The notes under the pieces: model-generated
What the model saw: the letters and a program-made list of their open reading frames with translations, nothing else
Database searches by the model: none
What the model was told of the DNA's origin: nothing
Made by a program: the position numbers and the translations under genes
From: Balneolales bacterium
GTDB lineage: Bacteria > Bacteroidota > Rhodothermia > Balneolales > Natronogracilivirgulaceae
Direction of reading: 5' to 3'
DNA: 5,537 bases
Assembly: GCA_007133875.1 (NCBI GenBank)
Contig: SLLW01000285.1
Span: forward strand, 1 to 5,537
Part shown: one piece after another, positions 1 to 5,537 of the stretch
Layout: the number at the start of each line of letters is the position of its first letter
Position numbering within the stretch: position 1 is the stretch's first letter

Positions 1-184
1 CGAACATGAGCGCTATGCCGATGATGGCTACAAAGCGACAATATCAAGGGTGCAAAGTGCCAATGGCAGCACTACCTGGCGCGTTGGTCTGGGTCAGTTT
101 GAAACTGTTTCGGATGCCGAAGATGCAATTTCCGATCTTCCGGAACCATATAGGAGCAATAATTTCATTGCCAGGATTCGTTAA
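1..184 (+). CDS. SPOR-domain protein, C-terminal end (partial, runs off the left edge)
   Basis: Reading from base 2 gives 60 uninterrupted codons ending in TAA at 182-184; the gene starts outside the window. The piece has the layout of the second half of a SPOR domain (about 75 residues when complete): a strand around YKATISRVQS, then TWRVGLGQFETVSDAEDAI, where the W-R-V-G-x-G-x-F pattern followed by an Ala/Asp-rich helix is the family hallmark, and a last strand NNFIARIR. SPOR domains bind glycan strands stripped of stem peptides, mostly at the division septum, and usually sit at the C-terminus of a periplasmic protein or lipoprotein, as here. What precedes the domain is unknown, so membrane anchoring cannot be judged. 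It lies 43 bp ahead of the exbB-like gene on the same strand with no clear terminator between, so co-transcription is plausible. A competing ORF in another frame over this stretch (from base 6) is simply an upstream extension of the exbB frame and shows no domain-like pattern. Confidence 0.8.
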   Translation, partial: EHERYADDGYKATISRVQSANGSTTWRVGLGQFETVSDAEDAISDLPEPYRSNNFIARIR

Positions 185-227
185 CTACAAAGCAGCAATT
201 ACCATAACCCCTAAAAAACGGCATTAC

Positions 228-965
228 ATGACATCGTCACTCCTGTTCATTGCAGCTTTTCTGTTTCAAAACGGTGCTGCAGAAGATACGCTCCAGCAAC
301 CACTTGCTGCTGACGCAGATCAAATATCGTGGATTCAAATGCTTATGGATGGTGGTTTTGTGATGATTCCCATCACATTACTTTCCCTCCTGGCAATTTA
401 TGTTATCGCAGAGCGGTGGCGCGTTCTCTCCAATTCCGGCATGGATAACCAGCGATTTCTGGACAGCCTTGAGGATATCCTGAAAAGCGGAGATATGGCG
501 GGCGCCATCCGGTATTGTGACGAGGTGGATAAACCGTTTACCAGAATCATGAAACAAGGTATCAAGCGCCTTGGACGTCCAATTCAGGATATTGACGATG
601 CCATAAAAAATGCCGGCAAGCGGGAGGTCCATTTTCTGGAGAAAAAAATGGATTGGCTTGCTACCATTGCCGGGGTAGCACCACTGCTTGGTTTTCTTGG
701 TACCGTAACCGGTATGATCCAGGCTTTTCAACAAATCCAGACCCTTGAGGGTAATGTTAATCCCAGTGTATTGGCCGGTGGTATTTGGGAAGCTTTGATA
801 ACCACCGCTTCCGGCCTGGCCGTTGGTATTATCGCTTACGGTTTTTACAACTATCTGCTGGGACGAATGAACCGGATGGTTTTTGACCTGGAGGATTCCT
901 CCACAAGGTTTATAGATCTGCTGCAAAAACCGGCTTCCAAAAAACAACATGAAACGGTATCCTAA
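228..965 (+). CDS. exbB: ExbB/TolQ/MotA-family proton channel subunit
   Basis: A 245-residue inner-membrane protein that, with ExbD, uses the proton gradient to power a TonB-type transducer. Three membrane segments are visible at about residues 43-61, 142-165 and 186-211, with a long cytoplasmic loop (about 62-141) between the first two, as usual for ExbB/TolQ. The conserved core is present: GFLGTVTGMI (155-164) in the second segment and GIWEALITTASGL (185-197) in the third. E188 and T193 fall at the places of E. coli ExbB E176 and T181, and T159 or T161 lies at the T148 position. Ahead of the first segment is an extra hydrophobic stretch (residues 4-13, then NGAAED) resembling the signal-peptide-like N-terminus of many Bacteroidota ExbB proteins. 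The ATG at 228 is the only ATG in this frame after the SPOR gene stop. It has no Shine-Dalgarno but an A6 run 10-15 bases upstream. A shorter start at 339 would keep all three core segments. The stop overlaps the exbD-like start (TAATG). ExbB and TolQ cannot be separated with certainty from sequence alone. Confidence 0.92.
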   Translation: MTSSLLFIAAFLFQNGAAEDTLQQPLAADADQISWIQMLMDGGFVMIPITLLSLLAIYVIAERWRVLSNSGMDNQRFLDSLEDILKSGDMAGAIRYCDEVDKPFTRIMKQGIKRLGRPIQDIDDAIKNAGKREVHFLEKKMDWLATIAGVAPLLGFLGTVTGMIQAFQQIQTLEGNVNPSVLAGGIWEALITTASGLAVGIIAYGFYNYLLGRMNRMVFDLEDSSTRFIDLLQKPASKKQHETVS

Positions 966-1375
966 TGAACTTCCGGTCCGAAAGTGAAACAAAAAAGCCG
1001 ATGGCGATATTCGCTGCGGCGGGCTTGACCGATATCGTCCTGCTGTTGCTGATTTTCTTTCTGCTTACATCATCGTTTGTGACAAATTTCGGCATTCGGG
1101 TTGATATTCCAAGGGCAGAAACCGCTGCCGTTACAGAGCAGCACTTCATCAATGTTACCATCACCAGTGATGGTAGTTTCTATGTGATGGGCAATCCGGT
1201 TCCCAGGGCCAATGTGGCCGCTTCCATTCGGGAACAGCATCAGCAACATCCCAATGCAACCCTCGTGGTTCGCGCAGACAGAAACTCCATCGTTGATGAT
1301 GCCGTCCATGTTATGAACGTCGGTAAAGCATTGAATCTCCATATGATGATGGCCACAGAACGCGCAAGCCGCTAA
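965..1375 (+). CDS. exbD: ExbD/TolR-family biopolymer transport protein
   Basis: A 136-residue partner of ExbB, close to the usual 135-145. It has a short cytoplasmic N-terminus, a single membrane segment at about residues 16-37 (GLTDIVLLLLIFFLLTSSFV, 20-39) and a periplasmic domain of about 95 residues. D23 in LTDIV is the family's proton-carrying aspartate, the counterpart of E. coli ExbD D25. The Pro-Phe pair normally two residues before it (TPFID) is replaced by GLTD, a variant also common in ExbD-like proteins outside Proteobacteria. In the periplasmic domain, the strand ATLVVRAD (98-105) followed by a helix around VDDAVHVMNVGKAL matches the typical ExbD/TolR fold end. The ATG shares one base with the preceding stop (TAATG), which implies translational coupling and near equal output with ExbB. 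No Shine-Dalgarno is visible. The tonB-like gene starts 5 bp after its stop. Confidence 0.92.
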   Translation: MNFRSESETKKPMAIFAAAGLTDIVLLLLIFFLLTSSFVTNFGIRVDIPRAETAAVTEQHFINVTITSDGSFYVMGNPVPRANVAASIREQHQQHPNATLVVRADRNSIVDDAVHVMNVGKALNLHMMMATERASR

Positions 1376-1380
1376 ATACC

Positions 1381-2208
1381 ATGCGTAGACTTACCCGGGA
1401 AGAAAAATTCGGAATGTATGTTACTGGCGCCATGCACCTGGTAATGTTGCTGTTGGCATTATTCATGGTAACACAAAGGGAGCCCGCTGATCGTATGGCT
1501 TTTATGGAAGTTACACTTGGTGAATTTCAGGACGGAACGTTAGCCGAATTTTCGCGGGAAGAAGAAGTCCAGCCGCAAACAAGTCCGGATCCGGTTGAAA
1601 CGGAGGTTGAGGAGCCGCAGCCGGAACCGGCAGAGGAGCCCCAGCCGGAGCCGGAACCCGAAGAACCGGTCAGGGATGTTGACCTTCCCGACCAGGATGA
1701 ACCGGTGGAGTCAGACGAGGTAGTGACAACGCCCGATACCGATGAGATTGATCCAACCCAAATAACAGAGGAGCCGGAAGAGATTGTGGATGAGGATGAG
1801 GTTGCCGAACCGCCCACATCGCAACGGGATGAAGTGGAGCAGGAAGGGGAGCAGGAAACCGGCGATATCCGTGGAATCCGGGGACAGGTGGATGCCGACC
1901 AGGGAACCGATGCCGACCCGGTCCGGTCTGCACCCTATCAGCTTGAGTGGGAAGGTGATATCAACAGATCACCGGTCGTTCAGCCGCTACCCGGCTATGT
2001 GACCGATACCGAGGCTGTAATATCTGTACGGTTTGAGGTGCGTCCGGATGGTACCGTCGGACAGCTTATACCCATCAGAAGAGCCAATCCGGAACTCGAT
2101 CGGGAAGTACTGCGAACACTGCGCACCTGGCGCTTCTCACGCCTGCCCTCGAATGTTCCACAGGAATCACAATACGGAACCATCACCTTCCGGTTTATAC
2201 TGGAATAG
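1381..2208 (+). CDS. tonB: TonB-like energy transducer with highly acidic linker
   Basis: A 275-residue protein with the three-part TonB plan. A short basic N-terminus (RRLTREEK) leads into one membrane helix at about 12-30, which carries T15-x3-H19, matching the S-x3-H motif that E. coli TonB uses to couple to ExbB/ExbD (Thr in place of Ser). Next comes a periplasmic linker of about 100 residues (61-160) rich in Glu, Asp and Pro: by my count 41 acidic residues and 18 prolines against 2 arginines and no lysine. The C-terminal domain (about 195-275) has the TonB pattern: Y206 onward, the strand AVISVRFEVRPDGTVG (212-227), a helix with ELDREVLRTLRTWRF (238-252), and a final strand TITFRFIL. It should span the periplasm and contact TonB-dependent receptors at the outer membrane. 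The ATG follows the exbD stop by 5 bp, with no Shine-Dalgarno (leader AAATACC). A TolA-like role is the alternative, but the C-terminal domain looks like TonB. Confidence 0.88.
   Translation: MRRLTREEKFGMYVTGAMHLVMLLLALFMVTQREPADRMAFMEVTLGEFQDGTLAEFSREEEVQPQTSPDPVETEVEEPQPEPAEEPQPEPEPEEPVRDVDLPDQDEPVESDEVVTTPDTDEIDPTQITEEPEEIVDEDEVAEPPTSQRDEVEQEGEQETGDIRGIRGQVDADQGTDADPVRSAPYQLEWEGDINRSPVVQPLPGYVTDTEAVISVRFEVRPDGTVGQLIPIRRANPELDREVLRTLRTWRFSRLPSNVPQESQYGTITFRFILE
1609..1653 (+). repeat. Imperfect 21-bp direct repeat encoding EEPQPEP in the TonB linker
   Basis: Bases 1609-1629 and 1633-1653 both encode EEPQPEP (residues 77-83 and 85-91), separated by one Ala codon, and differ only at third codon positions. 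This is a low-complexity Glu-Pro tract typical of TonB linkers, probably formed by tandem duplication or slippage and kept because it makes a stiff extended spacer. Its copy number may vary between strains. Confidence 0.8.
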
Positions 2209-2244
2209 CAACCGGATCCGAAGTTCTTTCCATCGAATTCCGGT
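2189..2244 (+). terminator. Possible weak hairpin(s) at the end of the tonB-like gene
   Basis: TCCGGTT at 2189-2195 can pair perfectly with AACCGGA at 2210-2216 (7 bp, 14-nt loop spanning the stop codon). The same AACCGGA arm can instead pair with TCCGGT at 2239-2244, helped by CGA/TCG at 2219-2221 and 2233-2235. Only one of these can form at a time. Neither is followed by a T run, so this is not a textbook intrinsic terminator. CCGG is also common in this window, so chance is a real possibility. The whole convergent gap (2209-2276) is only 68 bp and nothing better was found in it. Confidence 0.25.
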
Positions 2245-2276
2245 GCTATCCACAAATTTCGGTTATTTGAACATCT

Positions 2277-4778
2277 CTAATTTTTCTTTCCGGATTTAGC
2301 AGGCTTCTTATTCCCGGGAGGATCAATTCTCTTACACTCCCATATTTGTTCACAGTAATCGGAGATTGTGCGGTCGGATGAGAATTTCCCCATACGGGCG
2401 ACATTGTGAATCGCTTTTTTAATCCAGGTTTTCTGGTCTTTGTATAGCTTTTCAACTTCCTGCTGTTGCTCAATATAGGACTGGAAGTCGGCCAGAACCA
2501 TGAAGTAGTCTCCTTCATCAAGAATCGCACGAATAATCGGGTGGAACAGTTCGGGGCTATCGGGTTCGAAAAATCCGTCCCGGATCTGGTTCATGACTTC
2601 CTGCAGTTCCGGAATGGAATTATAATAATCACGTGGATTGTATCCCTCCCTGCGTTTTTCTTCTACCTCGGTTTCGGTCAGGCCGAATATGAAGATATTC
2701 TCCTCACCGACCTCTTCGCGTATCTCAATGTTGGCACCATCGAGTGTTCCGATAGTGAGTGCGCCGTTAAGGGCGAACTTCATATTACCGGTTCCGGATG
2801 CTTCCATGCCTGCCGTTGAGGTTTGTTCTGAAAGATCCGCTGCAGGTATCAGGCGTTCAGCAAGCGAAACGGTATAGTTTTCAAGGAACAGGCAGGAGAG
2901 TTTGCCTTTGGTATCCGGATCGGTATTGATCTTTTCGGCAATGGAGTTGATCAATTTGATATGCAATTTCGCCATGGTGTAACCAGGCGCAGCTTTTCCG
3001 GAGAACAGCACGGTTCTTGGCTGGAAATCGGCGTCGGGGTTTGCCTTGATCTTGTTATACAGCATGGCCGTATGTAATGCTACCAACAGCTGACGTTTGT
3101 ATTCGTGTATCCGTTTGATCTGAATATCAAAGATGGAATCGGGATTCAGCTTGAGACTGTATTGTGACTCAATGAAATCAATGAGGTCCAGTTTGTTTTC
3201 CCGCTTAATTTCCGTAAACCGCTCACGAAACTTTTTGTCATCAGCCAGTTTGTCAATCTTTTTCAACTGGTTAAGGTCCGTAATCCAGCCGTTGCCAATC
3301 TCCTTGGTAATCAAATCCGAAAGTTTGGGGTTACACTGTTTCAGCCAGCGTCTCGGAGTAATTCCATTGGTCATATTCACAAATTTGTCAGGGTAAAGCT
3401 CGACAAAATCCTTGAAAATGGTCTTTTTGATAAGGTCTGTGTGCAGTTTGGCAACACCGTTGACCTTTTTGGAACCGACAATTCCCAGAGTAGCCATCTG
3501 AACGGATGGTTTTTCACCTTCACTGATGATCGACATTCGACGTACTTTATTGACATCGTTGCCGAAAGAGTCCCGTACATGATTGAGGAAACGTTTGTTG
3601 ATCTCATAAATGATTTGCAGATGGCGCGGAAGCAAATTGCGCATCAGCGGAACGGGCCAGGTTTCAAGTGCTTCCGGCAGTACGGTGTGATTAGTGTAGT
3701 TGATTGAGCGTCGTGTGATATCCCAGGCAGTTTCCCAGGTAAGACCTTCATCATCCATCAATACACGCATCAGTTCCGGAATGGCGAGGTTGGGGTGTGT
3801 ATCATTGCACTGGATGGAGACTTTGTCGGGGAATTTGCGCCAGTCGTTGTGGACTTTTTTGAATCGGCGGAGAATATCCCGCAACGTCGCACTCACCAGA
3901 AAATACTCCTGCTTGAGGCGCAGCTCCTGCCCGACAAAAACCTTGTCATTGGGATAGAGTACCCTGGAGATGTTTTCCTGGAGCTGGGAATCCCTTACAG
4001 CATCAATATATTCGCCCTGGCTGAACGACTGCAAATCAAGTGCCTTGGAGGAGCTGGCTTTCCAGAGGCGCAGGTTGTTAACTACATCATTTTTATATCC
4101 GGGAATCGGGGTGTCGTAAGCGAGCGCATTGACTTTCTGGGTATTCACCCACTTGAATCGCAGTTGGCCGTCGGAATCGGTATACGGTACCGTTTCACCG
4201 TAAAAATCGACACCATAATAGACTTTAGGCCTGACAATATCCCACGGATTCCCAAAACGGAGCCACATGTCGGGTTTTTCGATCTGGAATCCGTTTTTAA
4301 TCTGCTGTTGGAAAATTCCGTAGTCGTAACGGATACCATAACCGTATCCCGGGATGCCGAGTGTGGCCATGGAGTCGAGGAAACATGCAGCAAGCCGTCC
4401 AAGGCCGCCATTACCCAAACCGGCATCAAATTCATTCTCCTTGACCTGGTCGTAATCCATTCCCAATTCATGCAACGCCTCTTTTACCTCATCGAGAATG
4501 TCCAGATTTACCAGCATATTATCCAAAAGGCGCCCGATCAGGAATTCCATGGAAATATAGTAGACCCGCTTGGCATCAACGTCATAATAATGTTCCTGAG
4601 TATCGATCCACCGGTCGTGAAGCCGGTCAAGTGCCGTCAATGCGACACTGCGAAATTTATCCCATTGTGTGGTTGAATATTTAGATTTCGCCAAGGTGTA
4701 ACGCAGATGCCGCTGGATATCGAGCTTAAGCGACTGTGCATCCATCGCCTTGGTGATGTCATCATTCGTTTTGGTCAT
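2277..4778 (-). CDS. glgP: Glycogen/starch/maltodextrin phosphorylase (GT35)
   Basis: A cytoplasmic enzyme that cleaves alpha-1,4-glucan ends with phosphate to release glucose-1-phosphate. The 833 residues match the family's 800-850, so it looks complete. Visible motifs in order: YYISMEFLIGR (73-83), the glycine-rich GLGNGGLGRLAACFLDSMAT (120-139), NHTVLPEALETWP (363-375) whose H364 matches the rabbit muscle substrate histidine H377, KRIHEYKRQL (555-564) whose K555, R556 and K561 match K568, R569 and K574 at the phosphate/PLP site, and EASGTGNMKFALNG (659-672) with K667 as the PLP-binding lysine (codon 2778-2780). No rabbit-type phosphorylation segment is visible at the N-terminus, so control by serine phosphorylation is not expected. 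The C-terminus ends in a short Lys-rich tail (824-833). The ATG at 4776-4778 lacks a Shine-Dalgarno but keeps the N-terminal helix region typical of the family; M12 is a less likely alternative start. It is convergent with the tonB-like gene and lies 137 bp downstream of ispE with no functional link to it. GlgP and MalP specificities cannot be told apart from sequence. Confidence 0.97.
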   Translation of the reverse strand: MTKTNDDITKAMDAQSLKLDIQRHLRYTLAKSKYSTTQWDKFRSVALTALDRLHDRWIDTQEHYYDVDAKRVYYISMEFLIGRLLDNMLVNLDILDEVKEALHELGMDYDQVKENEFDAGLGNGGLGRLAACFLDSMATLGIPGYGYGIRYDYGIFQQQIKNGFQIEKPDMWLRFGNPWDIVRPKVYYGVDFYGETVPYTDSDGQLRFKWVNTQKVNALAYDTPIPGYKNDVVNNLRLWKASSSKALDLQSFSQGEYIDAVRDSQLQENISRVLYPNDKVFVGQELRLKQEYFLVSATLRDILRRFKKVHNDWRKFPDKVSIQCNDTHPNLAIPELMRVLMDDEGLTWETAWDITRRSINYTNHTVLPEALETWPVPLMRNLLPRHLQIIYEINKRFLNHVRDSFGNDVNKVRRMSIISEGEKPSVQMATLGIVGSKKVNGVAKLHTDLIKKTIFKDFVELYPDKFVNMTNGITPRRWLKQCNPKLSDLITKEIGNGWITDLNQLKKIDKLADDKKFRERFTEIKRENKLDLIDFIESQYSLKLNPDSIFDIQIKRIHEYKRQLLVALHTAMLYNKIKANPDADFQPRTVLFSGKAAPGYTMAKLHIKLINSIAEKINTDPDTKGKLSCLFLENYTVSLAERLIPAADLSEQTSTAGMEASGTGNMKFALNGALTIGTLDGANIEIREEVGEENIFIFGLTETEVEEKRREGYNPRDYYNSIPELQEVMNQIRDGFFEPDSPELFHPIIRAILDEGDYFMVLADFQSYIEQQQEVEKLYKDQKTWIKKAIHNVARMGKFSSDRTISDYCEQIWECKRIDPPGNKKPAKSGKKN

Positions 4779-4860
4779 GGTAAACTATTTTGGTAATTAT
4801 TGCTGCACTCCGCCGAAAGGTAGGTGTCGGTGGTGTAGGCCTTTACTTTGGTTATTTTAT

Positions 4861-4879
4861 GCGCGTAATGGTTGCGCGC
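4861..4879. other. GC-rich hairpin in the ispE-glgP gap
   Basis: On the + strand GCGCG at 4861-4865 pairs with CGCGC at 4875-4879, and T-G, A-T, A-T pairs close inward to a 3-base TGG loop, making an 8-bp stem with one wobble. Read on the - strand, the direction of both flanking genes, the wobble becomes a C-A mismatch, leaving 5 GC pairs plus 2 AT pairs. On that strand it is followed by ATAAAATAACC, not a T run. It could end or attenuate ispE transcripts, protect their 3' end, or act in the leader of glgP. The rest of the 137-bp gap (4779-4915) shows no convincing promoter by eye, either sigma-70 type or Bacteroidota TAnnTTTG type. Confidence 0.4.
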
Positions 4880-4891
4880 TTCCCTGTTATT

Positions 4892-4984
4892 TGGAAGTTA
4901 CAAGGTAGTAAAAAATCATGAATTGCGGTACACACCGAAATCGGGTATAAAGGAAGGAGGGGTAATATTGGTTTGTAACTTCCA
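4892..4984 (-). repeat. 12-bp perfect inverted repeat flanking the ispE stop codon
   Basis: TGGAAGTTACAA at 4892-4903 is the exact reverse complement of TTGTAACTTCCA at 4973-4984, with 69 bases between. One arm is in the gap just past ispE, the other inside its coding end, where it encodes the W-K-L-Q of the segment SDWKLQTN. In the ispE transcript the two arms could form a 12-bp stem enclosing the last codons and the stop. A G-T wobble could extend each end by one pair. No T run follows the stem directly. Confidence 0.55.
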
Positions 4985-5537
4985 GTCAGACAGTTGGTTA
5001 AAGGCATCAACCGCTACAAACTCCTGCTGAAATATTCCAAACACAGACGACCCGCTTCCGCTCATGGCCGCATAATCAGCACCCAGGTCATAAAACTGGT
5101 CTTTTATATCACCAATCATAGGATGCTGGTGAATGACCCAGGGCTCCAGGTCATTGGTCAGCAGATGGCGCCAATCCTCCATCGGCTCATTGAGCAGTAT
5201 GTGTTCCAGTGAAAAATCGGGCAAATCGTTTGGAGTACAATTTTGGTAGGCATCCGCTGTGGAGACATGGATATCCGGAAATACGGTCACGATCCAGGCA
5301 TCAGGCTGTATATCATGAAATGAAATTTCAGTACCGATCCCGGTGCCGATTCCGGTTTTGCCATGCAGAAATATGGGGATATCGGCCCCCAGGCCGGCTG
5401 TAAACTGCTGAATGTCACTTGTTTTCAGGTCCATCCCGGATATTTTATTGACCATCCGCAACATGGTTGCAGCGTTACTGCTGCCACCTCCCAGACCCGC
5501 ACCAAACGGAATGACTTTATCAACATACACTGAAAAA
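4916..5537 (-). CDS. ispE: 4-diphosphocytidyl-2-C-methyl-D-erythritol kinase, partial (N-terminus beyond the right edge)
   Basis: IspE phosphorylates CDP-methylerythritol with ATP, the fourth step of the MEP pathway to IPP and DMAPP. It is a cytoplasmic GHMP-family kinase. About 206 codons are in the window against about 280 for a full protein, so roughly the first 75 residues lie to the right. The reading frame stays open to the edge (Phe-Ser before the V-Y-V-D-K stretch), so the GTG at 5528-5530 is an internal valine, not the start. Counting that valine as 1: the GHMP ATP-binding loop FGAGLGGGSSNAAT is at 9-22 (about 5465-5506), GLGADIPIFLHG (46-57) carries D50, matching the catalytic aspartate of E. 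coli IspE (D141), and AAMSGSGSSVFGIF (154-167) is the C-terminal GHMP glycine motif. The other catalytic motif, the N-terminal lysine region, is out of view. The stop is TGA at 4916-4918, followed on the coding strand by a T6 run. Confidence 0.95.
   Translation of the reverse strand, partial: FSVYVDKVIPFGAGLGGGSSNAATMLRMVNKISGMDLKTSDIQQFTAGLGADIPIFLHGKTGIGTGIGTEISFHDIQPDAWIVTVFPDIHVSTADAYQNCTPNDLPDFSLEHILLNEPMEDWRHLLTNDLEPWVIHQHPMIGDIKDQFYDLGADYAAMSGSGSSVFGIFQQEFVAVDAFNQLSDWKLQTNITPPSFIPDFGVYRNS

Noticed and set aside
6..227. The exbB frame is open back to base 6, which would add 74 residues to ExbB
   Set aside because: This stretch is coded in another frame by the SPOR domain end, and the extra residues look non-biological; the ATG at 228 follows the SPOR stop.
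1527..1817. Ser/Gly-rich open frame on the - strand inside the tonB-like gene
   Set aside because: It is the complement of the Glu/Pro-rich linker codons, a low-complexity shadow with no domain.
2246..2290. CAAAT/ATTTG hairpin followed by a T-rich stretch as terminator of the tonB-like gene
   Set aside because: The stem is 5 bp and nearly all A-T, with the T run displaced by about 10 bases; too weak to call.
3795..4676. Long 293-codon open frame on the + strand opposite glgP
   Set aside because: It lies wholly antisense to a phosphorylase whose catalytic motifs are intact, shows no recognisable domain, and is explained by codon bias of the opposite strand.
4779..4915. Possible glgP promoter elements (TAAAAT, TAATTA, TAGTTTAC on the - strand)
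   Set aside because: None has a properly spaced partner box for sigma-70 or the Bacteroidota TTTG/TAnnTTTG promoter, so they are likely chance in an A/T-rich gap.
4910..4937. CGGT-ACAC-ACCG mini-hairpin near the ispE stop with a nearby T6 run on the - strand as an intrinsic terminator
   Set aside because: The stem is only 4 bp and lies about 10 bases from the T run, so the two do not form a standard terminator.
5528..5530. GTG as a possible start of ispE
   Set aside because: The frame stays open to the window edge, and a start here would remove the N-terminal part of the GHMP kinase fold ahead of the ATP-binding loop.

Overview
The window reads as a piece of chromosome from a Bacteroidota-like bacterium, possibly of the Balneolota/Rhodothermota side. 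This rests on three points: the type of ExbB-ExbD-TonB proteins, a SPOR-domain gene directly ahead of them, and translation starts that all lack a Shine-Dalgarno sequence and instead sit behind A/T-rich leaders. The lineage is an inference from style, not from a marker gene. No mobile element, CRISPR array, tRNA or rRNA was seen, and coding density is high.

Left part, + strand (1-2208): the last 60 codons of a SPOR-domain protein (peptidoglycan binding) run in from the left edge. After 43 bp come three tightly packed genes: an ExbB/TolQ-type proton-channel protein, an ExbD/TolR-type partner whose ATG overlaps the ExbB stop codon (TAATG), and a TonB-like energy transducer starting 5 bp after the ExbD stop. 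Together they encode a complete proton-motive-force-driven motor that passes energy from the inner membrane to outer-membrane partners. The TonB linker is extremely acidic and has no lysine.

Middle and right part, - strand (2277-5537): a complete 833-residue glycogen/maltodextrin phosphorylase (GT35 family) with all recognisable catalytic and PLP-binding motifs, convergent with the tonB-like gene across 68 bp. Upstream of it, 137 bp away and on the same strand, is the C-terminal three quarters of IspE (CDP-methylerythritol kinase, the non-mevalonate isoprenoid pathway), cut by the right edge. The ispE-glgP gap holds a GC-rich hairpin and one arm of a 12-bp perfect inverted repeat whose other arm lies inside the end of ispE.

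The window is mostly ordinary core metabolism and envelope energetics. I do not see a clearly new system. The points most worth a second look are the SPOR-ExbB-ExbD-TonB arrangement, the lysine-free acidic TonB linker, the start of the ExbB gene, and the folded structure around the ispE stop codon.
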